Part shown: one piece after another, positions 32,845 to 44,687 of the stretch
Position numbering within the stretch: the first letter of the stretch is position 1
How the letters are laid out: each line of letters opens with the position of its first letter
DNA from: Prosopocoilus inquinatus
Lineage: Eukaryota; Arthropoda; Insecta; Coleoptera; Lucanidae
Direction: 5' to 3'
Length of the DNA: 64,000 nt
Assembly: GCA_036172665.1 (NCBI GenBank)
Contig: CM069878.1
Coordinates: 20,780,501 to 20,844,500, forward strand
Program-made: the position numbers and the translations under genes
The notes under the pieces: generated by a model
Seen by the model: only the letters and a program-made list of their open reading frames with translations
Told to the model about the DNA's origin: nothing
The model's database searches: none

Positions 32845-34028
32845 CAGGGAAAGGCAAAAGTATGGTACCGGCTTAATATTTGGAAAAATGTTTGACGTAT
32901 CTACTTGAAATTTGGTATGTGATTTAGAGTCAATAAAACCTATATTATCAATTTGTTTCAATTTATCTGCTCTTGTTTCTGAGATCCAACGGTTACTTGA
33001 TTTTTTTTAAATGACAACCTGCTGATTTCTTTCCTGTATTTAATAGCTCGTTTAATTCTCTAAACGACTGCATAAAAATATAAATATCATCTATTACATA
33101 AGAATATTTTCGAGAAAATAACGTTTAATGAAAAAGTTAAGGAAAATGGTTTATTGTTTGATATTCGACAAAAATATTAGTTTTAACAAAAAAACTGTAA
33201 AACCACAAGATTATGGGCTGTTTTTAAGATAGAACTAAAGCAAACTTCAATAAAAGTTGCTTTAAAAACATGAAAACAAATACGGGGAAGGACAAAAGTA
33301 TGGAACCGGCTTATTATTTCGAAAACTGTTTGACGTATCTATTTAAAATTTGGCGCGTGATTCAGGGTAAATAAGACTTCAGACATCATCAATTTATTTC
33401 AATTGTCTATCGGCTCTTGTTTCTGAGATCCAACGCCTACTTGATTTTTTTTTTAATGACAACCTGCTTATTTTTTTCCTTTATTTAATAGTTTGTTTAA
33501 TTTTCTAAACGACCATATAAAAATAATTATCAATTATATAAGAAAATTTTCGAGAAAAAATCGTTTGAATGAAAAAGTTAGGAAAAATAGTTTATTGTTT
33601 GATATTCGACAAAAATTCTAGTTTTAACAAAAAACTGTAAAACCACAAAATTATGGGCTGTTTTTAAGATAGAACTAAAGAAGAATTTAATAAAAATTGC
33701 CTTAAAAACAAGAAAACAAACACTAAATATCAGCGTAAACCATATTTTCTAACTTTTTCATTCAAACATTATTGCCTAGAAATTTTCTTATGCAATAGAT
33801 AAATATTTTTATGTGGTCGTGGAAAGAATTAAACGAATTATTAAATAGAGGAAAAAAATTCAGCAGGTTGTTTTTTAAGAAAAATCAAATAGGCGTTGGA
33901 TCTCAGAAACAAGAGCAGATAAACAATTGAAATAAATTGGTAATGTATCCTATTGACTCTGAATCACATACCAAATTTCAAATAGATACGTCAAACAGTT
34001 TTCGGTTCCTTACTTTTGCCCTATCCTG
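32845..34028. mobile_element. Foldback element with an internally duplicated left arm (family I)
   Basis: Ends CAGGGAAAGGCAAAAGTA and TACTTTTGCCCTATCCTG are inverted and flanked by TA (32843-32844 and 34029-34030). About 435 bp of the left arm is present twice in direct orientation (from 32845 and from about 33284; both with CTTGTTTCTGAGATCCAACG and ATGACAACCTGCT). It is present once inverted from about 33725 to 34028. An imperfect tandem duplication therefore happened within one arm. Confidence 0.75.
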
Positions 34029-34030
34029 TA

Positions 34031-36331
34031 TAAACCTATACAGTGTCAATTAACCTAAAGCAATTATTATTCCTAGTTTAAAAAGATGCTATTGATACTA
34101 TAAACTAATAAACATACTTCATTTTTCTCGTTTTCGTTACACTTGTAATGTCGGTGATAACGGACGATTGCACCATCACCTTTCATTCTTTTGAGCGGAA
34201 TTTTTTTGCATGGGATACAATCGAGCGTCACGCTCAATTACGGGGGACGCCCAAGTGATGGCTAATTGACAATATAGAGACGCCCAAATGATAGCGGGAT
34301 GTATATATATATATTTATACCATTTCTGAATAGTGTGCTAAACTAAAGTTTTTTTTTTAAATTAAACTTTAAAAATCGAAGAACAATGCTTAAATACCTA
34401 TCTGCTCCATTTTTTATTTACATATGCCGCATATATTAGAATTCGTAGTTTAACTAATTCAGAAAAAGTAATTCACAAATTACAAAACATAATTTTCGGA
34501 AATATATTTTCTCTAAGTGTCCTTCGCTGTTATTATTATTATTATTATATATATATATTATTATAGTAATGACTGAATTTTGTTGTATCTAAGTAATAAC
34601 TTATTTACTTAGACACAATCAATTGTAACGGTTAATTTTTTAGATTATTAAAAAGGGTGTGTTTAGGAAATAGTGCGCCAATCAGGATAAAAAATACAGT
34701 ACGCTTTAGAGATAAGTTATCTATCGTAACAAATTAGAGAATAAAGAAATAGCTTAATATACTTTTTGCATGGTATAAATAAGTAATTAATAGAACTATG
34801 TTGGCGGGACTGGCTTCGGTGACATCTGGGATGTCGTTGCGTGTATGGCCACTCACGAAGGGGATCACTAACAAGGTTAAAAACAGACCCAATGTGAACG
34901 ATGTACTGCCCATGGTATCACAGTGATCCCTTGGGGACCCGATGTAGCTGGCGGCCTTGTGGACTTGTCATCAGCCTTATGTGCCAGGTAGAGAGTGGTG
35001 GTGAGATGCCACACGTAGTGGAAAAGTAAATTGATGGGAGTGAATCTACAATTTAGATAGTACCAATACCTAGGATAAAGCGTGTTTGCATGTACATAAA
35101 TTGGGCTATACCCGCTGCATCTGAAGTGTGTTTCTGAAAACAACATTTCAGAACATTAAGGCATACGAAAGAGCAAAGCAAATGAGACTGGAAGGCCCAG
35201 AGCTGTGGGTATCATCAGGAGTGTTGGTGGAGGCACAAATTTAAGTAGTAAGTAGACCAAAAGAGTTGAGTGAGAAAGTACAGACCGTACTGGCCTTGGG
35301 ACCGGAGGTCCTCGGTTACTAAATACCTAACTGTTGTCTCTTACATATAATTGTAAATACATGTTATTGTTGCTTGAACGCAAGGTGGCTTTCGGAGGTG
35401 ACGATGGCGGAAGGTACTGAGCACCCAAAGAAAATGATGACCGTTTTGATTACTTATATTATTTTTTTATTTTTACGTGTATATGCATTATCACGATTTA
35501 CAATAAAGGAAAAATGTGTTAATAATATGCGGGCGGCCTTAAAGGAAAAGATGAGAAGAAAATGAAAAGTATATGGGTGAACGAAAATAGAAAAAGAAAA
35601 TTTTGTTCATAGAAACAAACTTTAAATTTTTGATTGGAGTAAGCCATGACTTTTATAAACTAACTCTTTTAGGCCCGGTTATTCGAAAATAAGTTCAATG
35701 CGCAGTCAAATGAACTTCGATCTGATGTTAGTTGAACTACTAGTTTTGTTTGTTCAACCGTCGATCAACGGCGGCAATATTGAACCACGTTCATGTCGGT
35801 TTGTATTAGAGTTGGCAACATTTTTTGGGAATATAACCTCTTACTTGCATTCAGCGTTCATCTGTTAGATTTACGAGTTGTTTATCATTGTCTATTTCTA
35901 AATATTCGCGGTCTATTTGCTAAGTATTACTTCATCAACTGCATCCAAAAATTCTTCATCGTCCGTAATGTAACCCATTATTTTCAATTTTTAAAACCAC
36001 CAAACACAGCACATTATTGATATTAGGTTACAATTGCCGTACTTTGAAATCTGAACGCACGCTGAACGACTAACATTCAGCGATCAAGCTTGACTGTACT
36101 CAGTTCACCGATGTTTCAAATATCGGAACTACTGGCAGAACTGTAATTTACCGTCAGTTCAAACTTGAACTACTGTCGAACAATTTGGCGTAACTGTTAG
36201 TTCACATAGACAATAGTGCAGTTGCAATGCAATTGGAGCGCAAAACTTATTTTTGGTAGGAAATCTAGCGTACACATTAAAATTAAAACTGTATACAACG
36301 CGCGTTGTTAGCATCAACAATCTTACCGCCA
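34031..36331. other. No gene seen; minor repeats and a GC-richer segment
   Basis: 34243-34301 holds two copies of GACGCCCAA(G/A)TGAT(G/A)GC, followed by a short (TA)n. 34530-34555 is (ATT)n/(TA)n. 34795-35320 is GC-richer and may be an unrecognised exon or retroelement part. The plus strand at about 35155-35240 can read KAYERAKQMRLEGPELWVSS, but no family was recognised. TTAGGCCCGGTTATTCG at 35671 looks like one end of a TTA-targeting MITE without a partner. Confidence 0.35.
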
Positions 36332-37192
36332 CACAGTGGGGCCAAATGCCCGATTTATGGAAAAAACCTCTCATTTCCAGAATTTTTGTCTGATCGAAGT
36401 GAAACTCAGGAAATTTCAAGAAGGTACTAAATAACAATTTTTGACTTTCCCAAAGTTTCAAAAAAGAATTTTTTTATAAGGTATAATAATTTTAATTTTA
36501 CTCCAAGTGCAGAACGTTTTCATGTACCTATTACAAACTAACAGTGAGGAGCTCTGTGCGCTGGTTCTTTTTTTAGAATTACTTCGAATAAGAATTAACA
36601 TTTTTTCTCTTCGGATATTAAAGCTCATGAAATTTAACAACTTTTCCAAATTTAAACATACCAACTATCTCTTCAAATAAGCGAGATCCCCATGGTGAGA
36701 GTTGAATTTGAAACAGCCTGTATATCGCATGCGGTTGATTGCGGCCGTGAAACTTTTAGGGTAGTTAGATAAATATTATAGCTTTTAGAAAAACAATATT
36801 ACAGACCGTAGGAAAGTGAAGCTTTTTTTGTATGCTTACTAAAAATTCGCATTACGCCCAGAAATTTAATTTCGGCTTAATTATCACGTCTAAGTTTCTT
36901 TAAAGAGTAACTTATTTTTTACAAAAAGCTGTTAGTATGTACTAACCAAATATAAAATGGAGTAACTTTTAAAAATAATCCACGAAGCTGACGGAATTAT
37001 ACAAAAAAAAAAATTTAATCTTTATGGCTTATGAATGAGATTTAAGCCCTTATATTAGATGAAAGCTAATTTTACCGCAAAACCATTATCACAGCCAGAT
37101 TCTACGACTAAAGTAATGTAAGAAAAGTCAGTTAGATCAACGAATTAATCCCCTTGTGAAATCATTTTTTTTTTCACCTCGGCCCCACTGTG
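36332..37192. mobile_element. Transib-like nonautonomous element
   Basis: Termini CACAGTGGGGCC (36332) and GGCCCCACTGTG (37192) are perfect 12-bp inverted repeats, flanked by the 5-bp direct repeat CGCCA (36327-36331 and 37193-37197). A 5-bp GC-rich target duplication with ends beginning CAC(A/T)(A/G)TG is the signature of Transib transposons, whose ends are related to the V(D)J heptamer CACAGTG. No RAG1-like transposase is encoded; the frames inside (100 codons at 36159-36461, 68 at 36458-36664) have no domain. The assignment rests on the ends only. Confidence 0.65.
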
Positions 37193-37551
37193 CGCCATCT
37201 ACGTTTTATTCTCTTCTTATTTGTATTTTTTGTATTTTCTTGAAAACTATTCATTAATTTGCAGGGCAGCTGACCCAGTAGAAGTAAAAACATTAACTTT
37301 GTTTTGTTGGAGTTCGTCTGTTCATTATTCATATTACGAAAAATACGAAATACAATTTTGTAGAGGTTAAAGTAAGATGGTGAAAAGTCACAAGTCAAGG
37401 CACATGCACTTATGTCATTTTCTAATTGATCGTTGTATGTATCTTGTATTCATGTAGTGTGAAAGTTAAAAGTTAGTTATCTTTTGCACTACCTATTTTA
37501 CAAGTACAAAGTTTTTTTAATCTCAAACCGGACAGAAAAATGAAGAGAACA

Positions 37552-37593
37552 CACTCAACGTTTCGCTATAGATTTATAGCTTCGTCAGGAGTG
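37552..37593 (-). ncRNA. Hammerhead-ribozyme-like motif, best-formed of the set
   Basis: On the minus strand: CACTC (37593-37589), CTGACGA (37588-37582), spare A, stem II GCTATA/TATAGC (37580-37575 with 37570-37565, six pairs), GAAAC (37564-37560), GTT (37559-37557), GAGTG (37556-37552). CACTC and GAGTG make a full five-pair stem I bracketing the core, with cleavage expected after GUU. The same spare base as in the Penelope-linked motifs is present. Confidence 0.7.
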
Positions 37594-37860
37594 AAAAAAA
37601 GTAAATAAACAAGTTGTCAAGAGAAACAAGTCGTCAAGAGAAACGAAAAGGTAATATGATTATTAATTAATTATTAAAAAAGGAAAAAGTAACTAGAACT
37701 AAATTAAAACTAATTTTTTTTTTAATTAATTAATTGATTGACAGATCTATATCCTGTTTAAAGAGTCTAGAAAACTACAAAATATGTCATTTAACTTTTC
37801 AAAGTCCGTACATTTATTAATAGGATTTGGAGACATTTTAATTTTACACATTTCTATATC

Positions 37861-37879
37861 TATAGCGAAACGTTGAGTG
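37861..37879 (+). ncRNA. Half of a hammerhead-like motif
   Basis: TATAGC, GAAAC, GTT, GAGTG match the 3' half of the 37552-37593 motif, but the CTGACGA half is absent upstream, so the inverted copy is broken at this point. Confidence 0.6.
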
Positions 37880-37929
37880 TGTTCTCTTCATTTTTCTGTC
37901 CGGTTTGAGATTAAAAAAGCTTTGTACTT

Positions 37930-39636
37930 ACAATTTTCATCGGACAAGAACAAACTTCAATTACCTATTTTACGTTAAGTCTGCACTAAGTTTATCTAAA
38001 CAGGAGCTTTGTATAGTACACGTTCAACTTTCTTACAACTGCACTCCTCCTGCACTAATCCTATGTGAATGAGCTGTAAGTAAGCTTTTAATAAACGAAC
38101 CATGCCTTAATTAATTCAGTTTGAATTATTTGACAATCTGATGATTTAAATGAAAATTTCAGTTGCCTTATCAGCTTTGCGAACAATCTTTATCAAAATC
38201 ATTATTGTTATAAAAGAATTATTATATTTAGACTCCGTGTACTCAAAAATATCCTACAGTATTATGTAGTATAAAAATGATCAATTGTTATTAACTGAAC
38301 GAACCTACACATCGAACGGTTCTGTTGTATTCTCATGTAGTTAAGCATATAGAGACATCACAAAGAAAAGTGTGCACGTCTCATTGTCGGAGTACTTCTT
38401 CGCTAAAATTAAAGAAGCATACCTCCTCCACTCAGCAGAAATAACAGTACTCTGCAAATAAAGGAACGGACCGAGTGGCTTTTCAGGACGTAAACTCACC
38501 ACTCGTACACGCCGTTTTCAACTCGCGATTAGTTAGCACGTTTGTTGACTTTCGTTGGTTTTACCGAAAAAAAAATCAGCTGTAGATTAAATGTTTAGTT
38601 TTTATAATTATCTGTTACATCAATCAATTCATTTTCTAATAAACTTTAAAGGACAAATGTTTTTTTTTTTTGAACGGAAATCATCAACTTTACAAGGGGT
38701 TACTTTTTTTGATATTTCTAGAAGAATGTAATTTTTTATAGGTGATCGGCGTGTGTAATAGCTATTTTTTGCACTGGCTCTCTAAAACGAATGTTTTGCG
38801 AATAAAAAACACGCTGCAAAGTAAAACTAAGGGATTATTATTATTATTATATTTTATTTTTTGTTAATGCGCGCATCCAAAAACGGTCGAGTTTACACAA
38901 CATTAATCGTTATTAACTAGCTTTTGTTTTAATAAATAAAATAAAAACAACTACACATACAGGAAAGTTTTACTCGATCGTATTTTTTTATTTAACTTAT
39001 TTTTTTTTGTTTTTCGGGTAATAAAACGTCTTTAAAATTTAAACAAAAATTCGACCATTTTTTTGTTTCTTAAATTTATTGAATAATCGACCGTCTTTTG
39101 TATGTAACGTGTTTAAAACAAAAACGATTTTTTGATTCTGAAGCAGTATTTCCAATCCTAAGCCAATCCTAATATGCTGAAAAGAGTATCGAAAATACAA
39201 ATGCACTTTAATTTTTCGTCAATTGTTTCTAGCGAAATTTTTGTTACATTACTGTCTGCTTCTAGTCTTTGCTTTTGCAGAAACCTATTGGCAACACTCC
39301 TTAACCACCATTCTTATCTGTGTGGACTAAAAAAAATATTGCTCTCTGCTAATAATATATGCCTACAATAAATTTGATGTTTGGAAAATAATACCTGTCC
39401 TTGACTGATTTGGACTTCCTAATCTCAGTAACAACAACCGTTTCTTTTCATCACGTGCGGATTTATTACAAAACGAGTACTTGTTACAATTTAACCAATT
39501 TAAAGAATTACAATAAATATGAAAAATATTCATGCCCAAGTTTAATGATGATATTTCTAGCAAAAAGGGAATTATAAAAGTTGAATAGCAACGACCAATT
39601 ACAAATAGTGAACATACCTTAGTCTGCACTTAGTAT
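37930..39636. other. No gene seen
   Basis: AT-rich DNA with homopolymer A/T runs and one short (ATT)n at about 38836-38850. No recognisable repeat or RNA gene. Confidence 0.35.
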
Positions 39637-41513
39637 TACTATTTTGCTTATCAATTTTCGACTTTTATAGTTTCATGGATGTTTGGTCGTGTTTTCTTTT
39701 TAAGTAATGGAAATACGGCATTTATAAACGATCCAGACAACTTTTGTTGCATATGTCTTCATTTTTATTTCATGTAGTAAATGTGGTTTATATGTGTAAA
39801 CCATGGTATTTATAAACGATCCAAACAACTTTTGTTGCATATGTGTTAATTTTTATTTTATGTAATTGTGGTTTATAGATACACTGTGTTGAATCGTTTT
39901 TCAGGCATAGCAAAACAACATGTACAACTAAATATGTATTTGCAATTATTGGCTTTCTTGTAAATTTTAGAGCAAAACGGTAAAGGAAAATATTGTTCGG
40001 AATATTAAAAATTGCAAAAATCCGCTAAACGGCTTTTATGCCCGAGGCACTCTGACTCTCACACTCATTGCATCAGTACCAACCGTTTGAGGTAAATTAG
40101 ATAGGTTTCATATTAAAGGCAAAAGTAAGATCCCATAAATATTAGATGTATTCAAGAAATTTACATTGAAGTCACCACATAAGAATACAGTGTACCTTTT
40201 GCAAATTCGAAATAGTGTTTCCAATATATCTTCTAACATGTAACATAATAATAAACTTTATAGTTTCTTTCAAATTAATAATTATGAAAATATTATAATT
40301 CTTTAATGTAACTTTTAAAAAGACTGGCATAATACCGTTAATTCACATCAACTATAGCGCCGGCACGGCAAAAAGAATACGAGTTTATTTGGGAATGAAT
40401 CAGTTATGTAAACAAGTTTTTATATCCAGTCGACCAGAACTGTAGTGGTTACTGTGTGCCGCAAAGACTTGTCTGGCTTCGACTGGTTTATCGTGTTTTT
40501 TTTTTAAAGGGCAGACGCGTTAAAGATTTGAACTTTTTCTGACTATGATCGTTTCAGTATATTAGTAGTTCCTCGTATATTTAACGAAACTTTCCGCCTA
40601 AAATGCGCCTAGTTATAGTGCTCCTCAACAGAGTATTATAATACTCCGTTAAAGTGATTCTAAGTGCAAAAATTGCAAATTTTGAAGTGTGTGAATATCC
40701 AAATATTTGTCGGTCGTAACTAATTAGTTACTAAACTATGTGTATTTTTCAGAAAGTTTTTGCCATTTTAAAGAAAAATGGCTATGAAATTTAAAGTCCT
40801 AAATATGATATTAAGTGTTCAATATTTCGAATAATATTTTCCTTTGCCGTTTTGCTCTAAAAATTTACAAGAGCCAGTAATTGCAAAGATTTAGTTTTAC
40901 ATGCTGTTTTGCTACGTCTGTAAAACGATTCACGAAACACAGTGTATGAACCACATTTATTACACATATAATAGTTATTTACGTGTCAAGCTTTGTAAAT
41001 AAACCTAATAAATAAATAAAAATTTAGAGCGAGCTGAAGTTTGTGGAGCGAGTGACGTAGAAGCGAGTTCCATATTCCAGTGAGCCTAGTAAAGTTTATT
41101 TGCAAAGCGTGTCGTGTACAAACTTTTATTTTCACTTTCACATGGTGATTTTTGGTTAATTTACTTTGTTTTATGAAAACGTTTTTTTTTTTACCGAAGG
41201 CATTATTTCTAGCAAGACGTAGTCATTGCGATGTAAATAAACAATCTGGTATCTAAAAGCCTGTAAAATTTTACAGGTCTTCCAGTAATTTACCGTTTAC
41301 TTGGTTACCATAAACAACAAAATTGATATATAGAATGTCATTTACTAAGAAGGTGGAAATAAGCTCTATTTATTACATGAAATAAAAATTAATATATATG
41401 CAAGAAAAGTTGTTTGAATCGTTTATAAATGCCGTATTTTCATTATTTAAAAAGAAATTACGAACAAACATCTATGAAACTGCAAAAATCGAAAATCGAC
41501 AGGCAAAATAGTA
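39637..41513. mobile_element. Foldback element (family J) with a second foldback interlocked
   Basis: 39637-39800 (TACTATTTTGC, ATTTTCGA, GTTTCATGGATGTTTG, ACGGCATTTATAAACGAT) matches 41380-41513 in reverse complement. 39893-40030 (GAATCGTTTT, TTTTAGAGCAAAACGGTAAA, GGAAAATATT) matches 40818-40930. A direct duplication of about 95 bp sits in the left arm (39720 and 39809, ATTTATAAACGATCCA(G/A)ACA). The right arm is split by the element listed at 40974-41905. The centre (40040-40810) has no frame. Confidence 0.65.
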
Positions 41514-41905
41514 TTTATTTGCACTTTCTTAGTAAATGACATTTTACAGATCAATTTTCTTGTTTATGGTAACCAAGTAAACGGTAAATTACTGAAACAG
41601 ACCTTTACAATTTTACGGGCTTGTATAAAAGACCCGTAAAATTTTATAAGTTTGTAGAAAAGCAGTTTGTTTATATCACCATCACTATGTCTAGCTAAAA
41701 ATAACACCTTCGATAAAAAAAACGTTAATTAAAAATCGCCATGTGAAGGTGAAAATAAAAGTTTGTACCCGAAACGCTTTGCAATTAACCTTTACTAGGC
41801 TTACTGGATTGTGGAGCTCGCTCCTGCATCGCTCGGCCCACGAACTTCCAACTCGCCTGTGAAGATAATTTTACAAAGCTTGACATGTAAATAACTATTG
41901 TGTTA
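40974..41905. mobile_element. Foldback interlocked with family J
   Basis: 40974-41365 (TTATTTACGTGTCAAGCTTT, GAGCGAGCTGAAG-like, TTACAGGTCT, TTACCGTTTACTTGGTTACC, AATGTCATTTACTAAGAA) matches 41520-41905 in reverse complement (TTCTTAGTAAATGACATTTT, GGTAACCAAGTAAACGGTAA, AAAGCTTGACATGTAAATAA). The family J outer arm lies in its loop, so one element has been inserted into or rearranged with the other. Confidence 0.6.
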
Positions 41906-42911
41906 CATTGTTTTACATAATATATAAAAAACACCTTATACTGTGTGTATATATAAAAAAAGCTGATGTGATACATAAAAAGCAAAATAAATTCAGGATC
42001 AGGGCCCCAAAATTGTATAAAGTTAGTTGTAGAAATCAAAACATTTTTCAAGAAAGCTTTTTTGTGGACTTGTACAATCTAAGGCAGCGAGGTTTATAAG
42101 CGCTAACACAAAGGCTCTCCTTTCGGTAGTTAGCGCGATTCTACGGAGATGCTCGATAGACTATGATATCATCAATTAGAAATTGTTTTACCAAATTAAA
42201 AAAAAAACGCTGAGATTTTATGTCTGCAATTAAAAAAAGATAAAAAATTGCAAACATGGAACAAAGTCACCTCTCCTTATAAGAACTTATAACGTTCTTA
42301 AAAGTAGTAGACATCTCTGTTTCTCATATCGTGATTATGAAGAGGATACTTATATAAAATAAATTACAGATGTATTCTGTTTCATTTTTTCAACTTGATA
42401 GAAAGTTTTAACACTACATTTCATAAGCATGTTTGCATCGGTTCGAATGAAAGCACTTGGAAATTTGCCGCCGAAACACCTTTGTTTATGTCGATTTAAT
42501 GTTTTAGTAGTCCATAAAATATTTATTTATAAGGGCGATAAAATTGATTGCATTGTCGATTTTATGTATCGCACGGCAGACAATGGCAAAAGGTAAATAT
42601 TTACGGGGGCGCGTAAAGTTGATCTTTTGACGACGTAGCTGGGAATCTAATGCATACATTCGTTTTTGGGTTTGTTTGTAATTTTCGTGTTTTTTAACCT
42701 CCCCCGGCCAACTTTGAGGCAGGCACGTACGACATCGGACTTGTTACATTTTAGAATAGTGTTGAGTTATTGCGCTTCAAACACGGCACAAAAAGAATAT
42801 TGGATGGCATTGCTAGACTGGGTGCTCGGATAAAAATAAAATGCCTTGCTATAAAACACTACGTTCACGTTAATATAAACTTGAGGAAGAAAGGCTTATT
42901 TTTTCAGCATC
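41906..42911. other. No gene seen
   Basis: Mostly AT-rich. 42075-42135 is a GC-richer patch with the dyad TAAGCGCTAACAC / TAGTTAGCGCGA. It does not fit a tRNA on either strand. Confidence 0.35.
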
Positions 42912-44470
42912 CATAATAATAGTCTATTCTGTAACATAGATATGAACTTGATACGTAACAATTACTGCTGTGGATCAAGTGACCTTGCAAAATCGGTATT
43001 CTCTAAACAGTTTCGTAACAATTTGGAATCCATATCAGGTGATATTGTGTTAACAATTTGGAATCCATATCAGGTGATATTGTGTTAACGGGGTCTATTC
43101 TGTAGCATTGAAATGGACTTGACACGTAACAATTATTGCCTATCAATCAAGTGACCTTGCAAAATCGGCATTCTATAAACAGTTTTGTAACAACTTGTGT
43201 TGGGACCTTTTTTAATATTTTAGATTTTACATTTGTTCTAAGTTAGAAGTGTTCAGAAAATTACTAATGTGTATCATTATTTTATTCAAATACTCCTATG
43301 TATTAATTATATTTAAGAATGCACTTTATTTCATGTAAATTTTCTTAATTATTTTGTTAGGATAATACCTTTATACTCATTTAGTTTAATCTCCTTAGAC
43401 GTGTTACGCATTCTTCCTATCGCCAGTCCTTCCGAGTAAAGTCATAATTGAAATTGTAACTTTACCTTTCCGCGTATGCATTAATGCTAAGGTTCTACGT
43501 AAAATCTATTCTTTTTTTTATCCGAACACTTTGAATGATCTAATTCTAACAACCACTTAAAACCTACAACTTAAGCGTCGTAATTTCTTCGTATTAATAT
43601 ACACGTGCGATAAACAAGGGACCACACCTGTTCCTTAGACCCTCGAAGATATCGAGGACCACCTTTTTTTACCTATTCACGGAACAAGCATTAAGAGCAT
43701 TTGTCCACTCTATTAATGCAACGATAACTCTGAGAGCTTCTTTGAATTTTATCACAACCAAAACCTCCCCTGTTCTCATTTTATTAATTCCGTGAATCAC
43801 TTATGTATTTTTCTATTCGCCTCTCTGAGAATATATATAAATTCTTTAACGTAAGAGAGAAGACATTACTACAACATCCTCGACACTGTTCGGTCTAATT
43901 TACTTACGTATACTTGTTTTAAACTTGTAATGTTATGTAGTATGTAGATTTTAGTATATTAAAGTACGAAATCTATTCAGTGTTTCACTTCTAAATTATA
44001 TCAACAAGAGAAGAATTGTTCCGCTTTGCCGCAAGAAATTAAACCCCAATCAACTTGCAATCCGTATCAAGTGTAATATCAAGTTAATTATGTCTATTCT
44101 GTAAGCATTTCATATCAATTGCTATGCTTATTACGATTGATATATAACAAGCTGAACAATGAATTTCATAAAAAACGTATTCTCTTCAACTGATTGTTAC
44201 AGCATATTGAACTGTCATTGGTGGATCGCTGTCGTTGCTATGGTTACATGTCAATTAATGCTCAGCAATTATTGTTAGGTATCAATTGAAATGGGCTGGC
44301 GCTTACAGAATACACATGAATATGCATCTCTCTTCAATTGGCGGTCCAATCGATTTGAATTGTTATGAAATCGTATCAAGTTCTCTTCAATTATTGAAGA
44401 CCACATCAATTGATATGCATATCAATGTTACAGAATACCTTGAATGTCAATTCAAAACTTTCAGTGCGCA
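42912..44470 (+). repeat. Degenerate direct-repeat array, split by a solo LTR
   Basis: TCTATTCTGTA(A/G)CAT, AACTTGATACGTAACAATTA and ATCAAGTGACCTTGCAAAAT recur at about 42922-43016 and 43097-43192. A 36-38 bp unit (CAATTTGGAATCCATATCAG, GTGATATTGTGTTAA) is tandemly doubled at about 43018-43090. The same motifs resume after the LTR (ACTTGCAATCCGTATCAAGT, TCTATTCTGTAAGCATTTCA). The spacing is irregular, so I read this as an old degenerating satellite or repeat-rich element. Confidence 0.6.
43198..44052 (+). mobile_element. Solo LTR of an LTR retrotransposon
   Basis: Starts TGTTGGGACC and ends CCCCAATCA, giving TG..CA borders with short inverted ends (TGTTGGG / CCCAATCA). It is flanked by the 5-bp direct repeat ACTTG (43193-43197 and 44053-44057). 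The surrounding repeat reads continuously once the 855-bp insert is removed. A TATATATAAAT box at about 43831 and the region around ATTAAAGTACG (about 43958) could mark promoter and RNA 3' end. No gag or pol adjoins. A 5-bp duplication fits Gypsy, BEL or Copia classes; I cannot choose among them. Confidence 0.8.
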
Positions 44471-44687
44471 GCGGAAAAGAACTCAGCGCAATGAATAAAA
44501 TTCGGATCATATATAAAAAGATCTGACGTAATAAATACCACAGATCTTATTCTCTAGAATAATTCTAGGAATTAATGTGTTATTTGACATAAAGCATCAT
44601 CAGTAGAATTCTAATCCTTTATCATCTTATTTGACACTTTTACAAAAATTTCTTAATATTAATAAAAATAATTCTTTAATTAATATA

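Larger units (their letters stand above)
37508..37921. repeat. Inverted repeat carrying hammerhead-like motifs
   Basis: 37508-37568 (AAAGTTTTTTTAATCTCAAA, CCGGACAGAAAAATGAAGAG, AACACACTCAACGTTTCGCT) returns in reverse complement at about 37861-37921. The spacer is AT-rich with GTCAAGAGAAACAAGTCGTC (a short direct repeat at 37616-37645) and no coding sequence. In the Penelope-like context of this window it may be a pair of inverted terminal parts of a deleted element. Confidence 0.7.

Noticed and set aside
36159..36664. Frames of 100 and 68 codons as a Transib transposase remnant
   Set aside because: They cross or start outside the element and show none of the RAG1-core residues I would expect; composition explains them.
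42065..42140. Possible tRNA gene (GC-rich patch with a dyad)
   Set aside because: No A box, B box or cloverleaf can be fitted on either strand.
43018..43090. CRISPR-like spaced repeats
   Set aside because: Only two abutting units with no spacers, in a clearly eukaryotic context.
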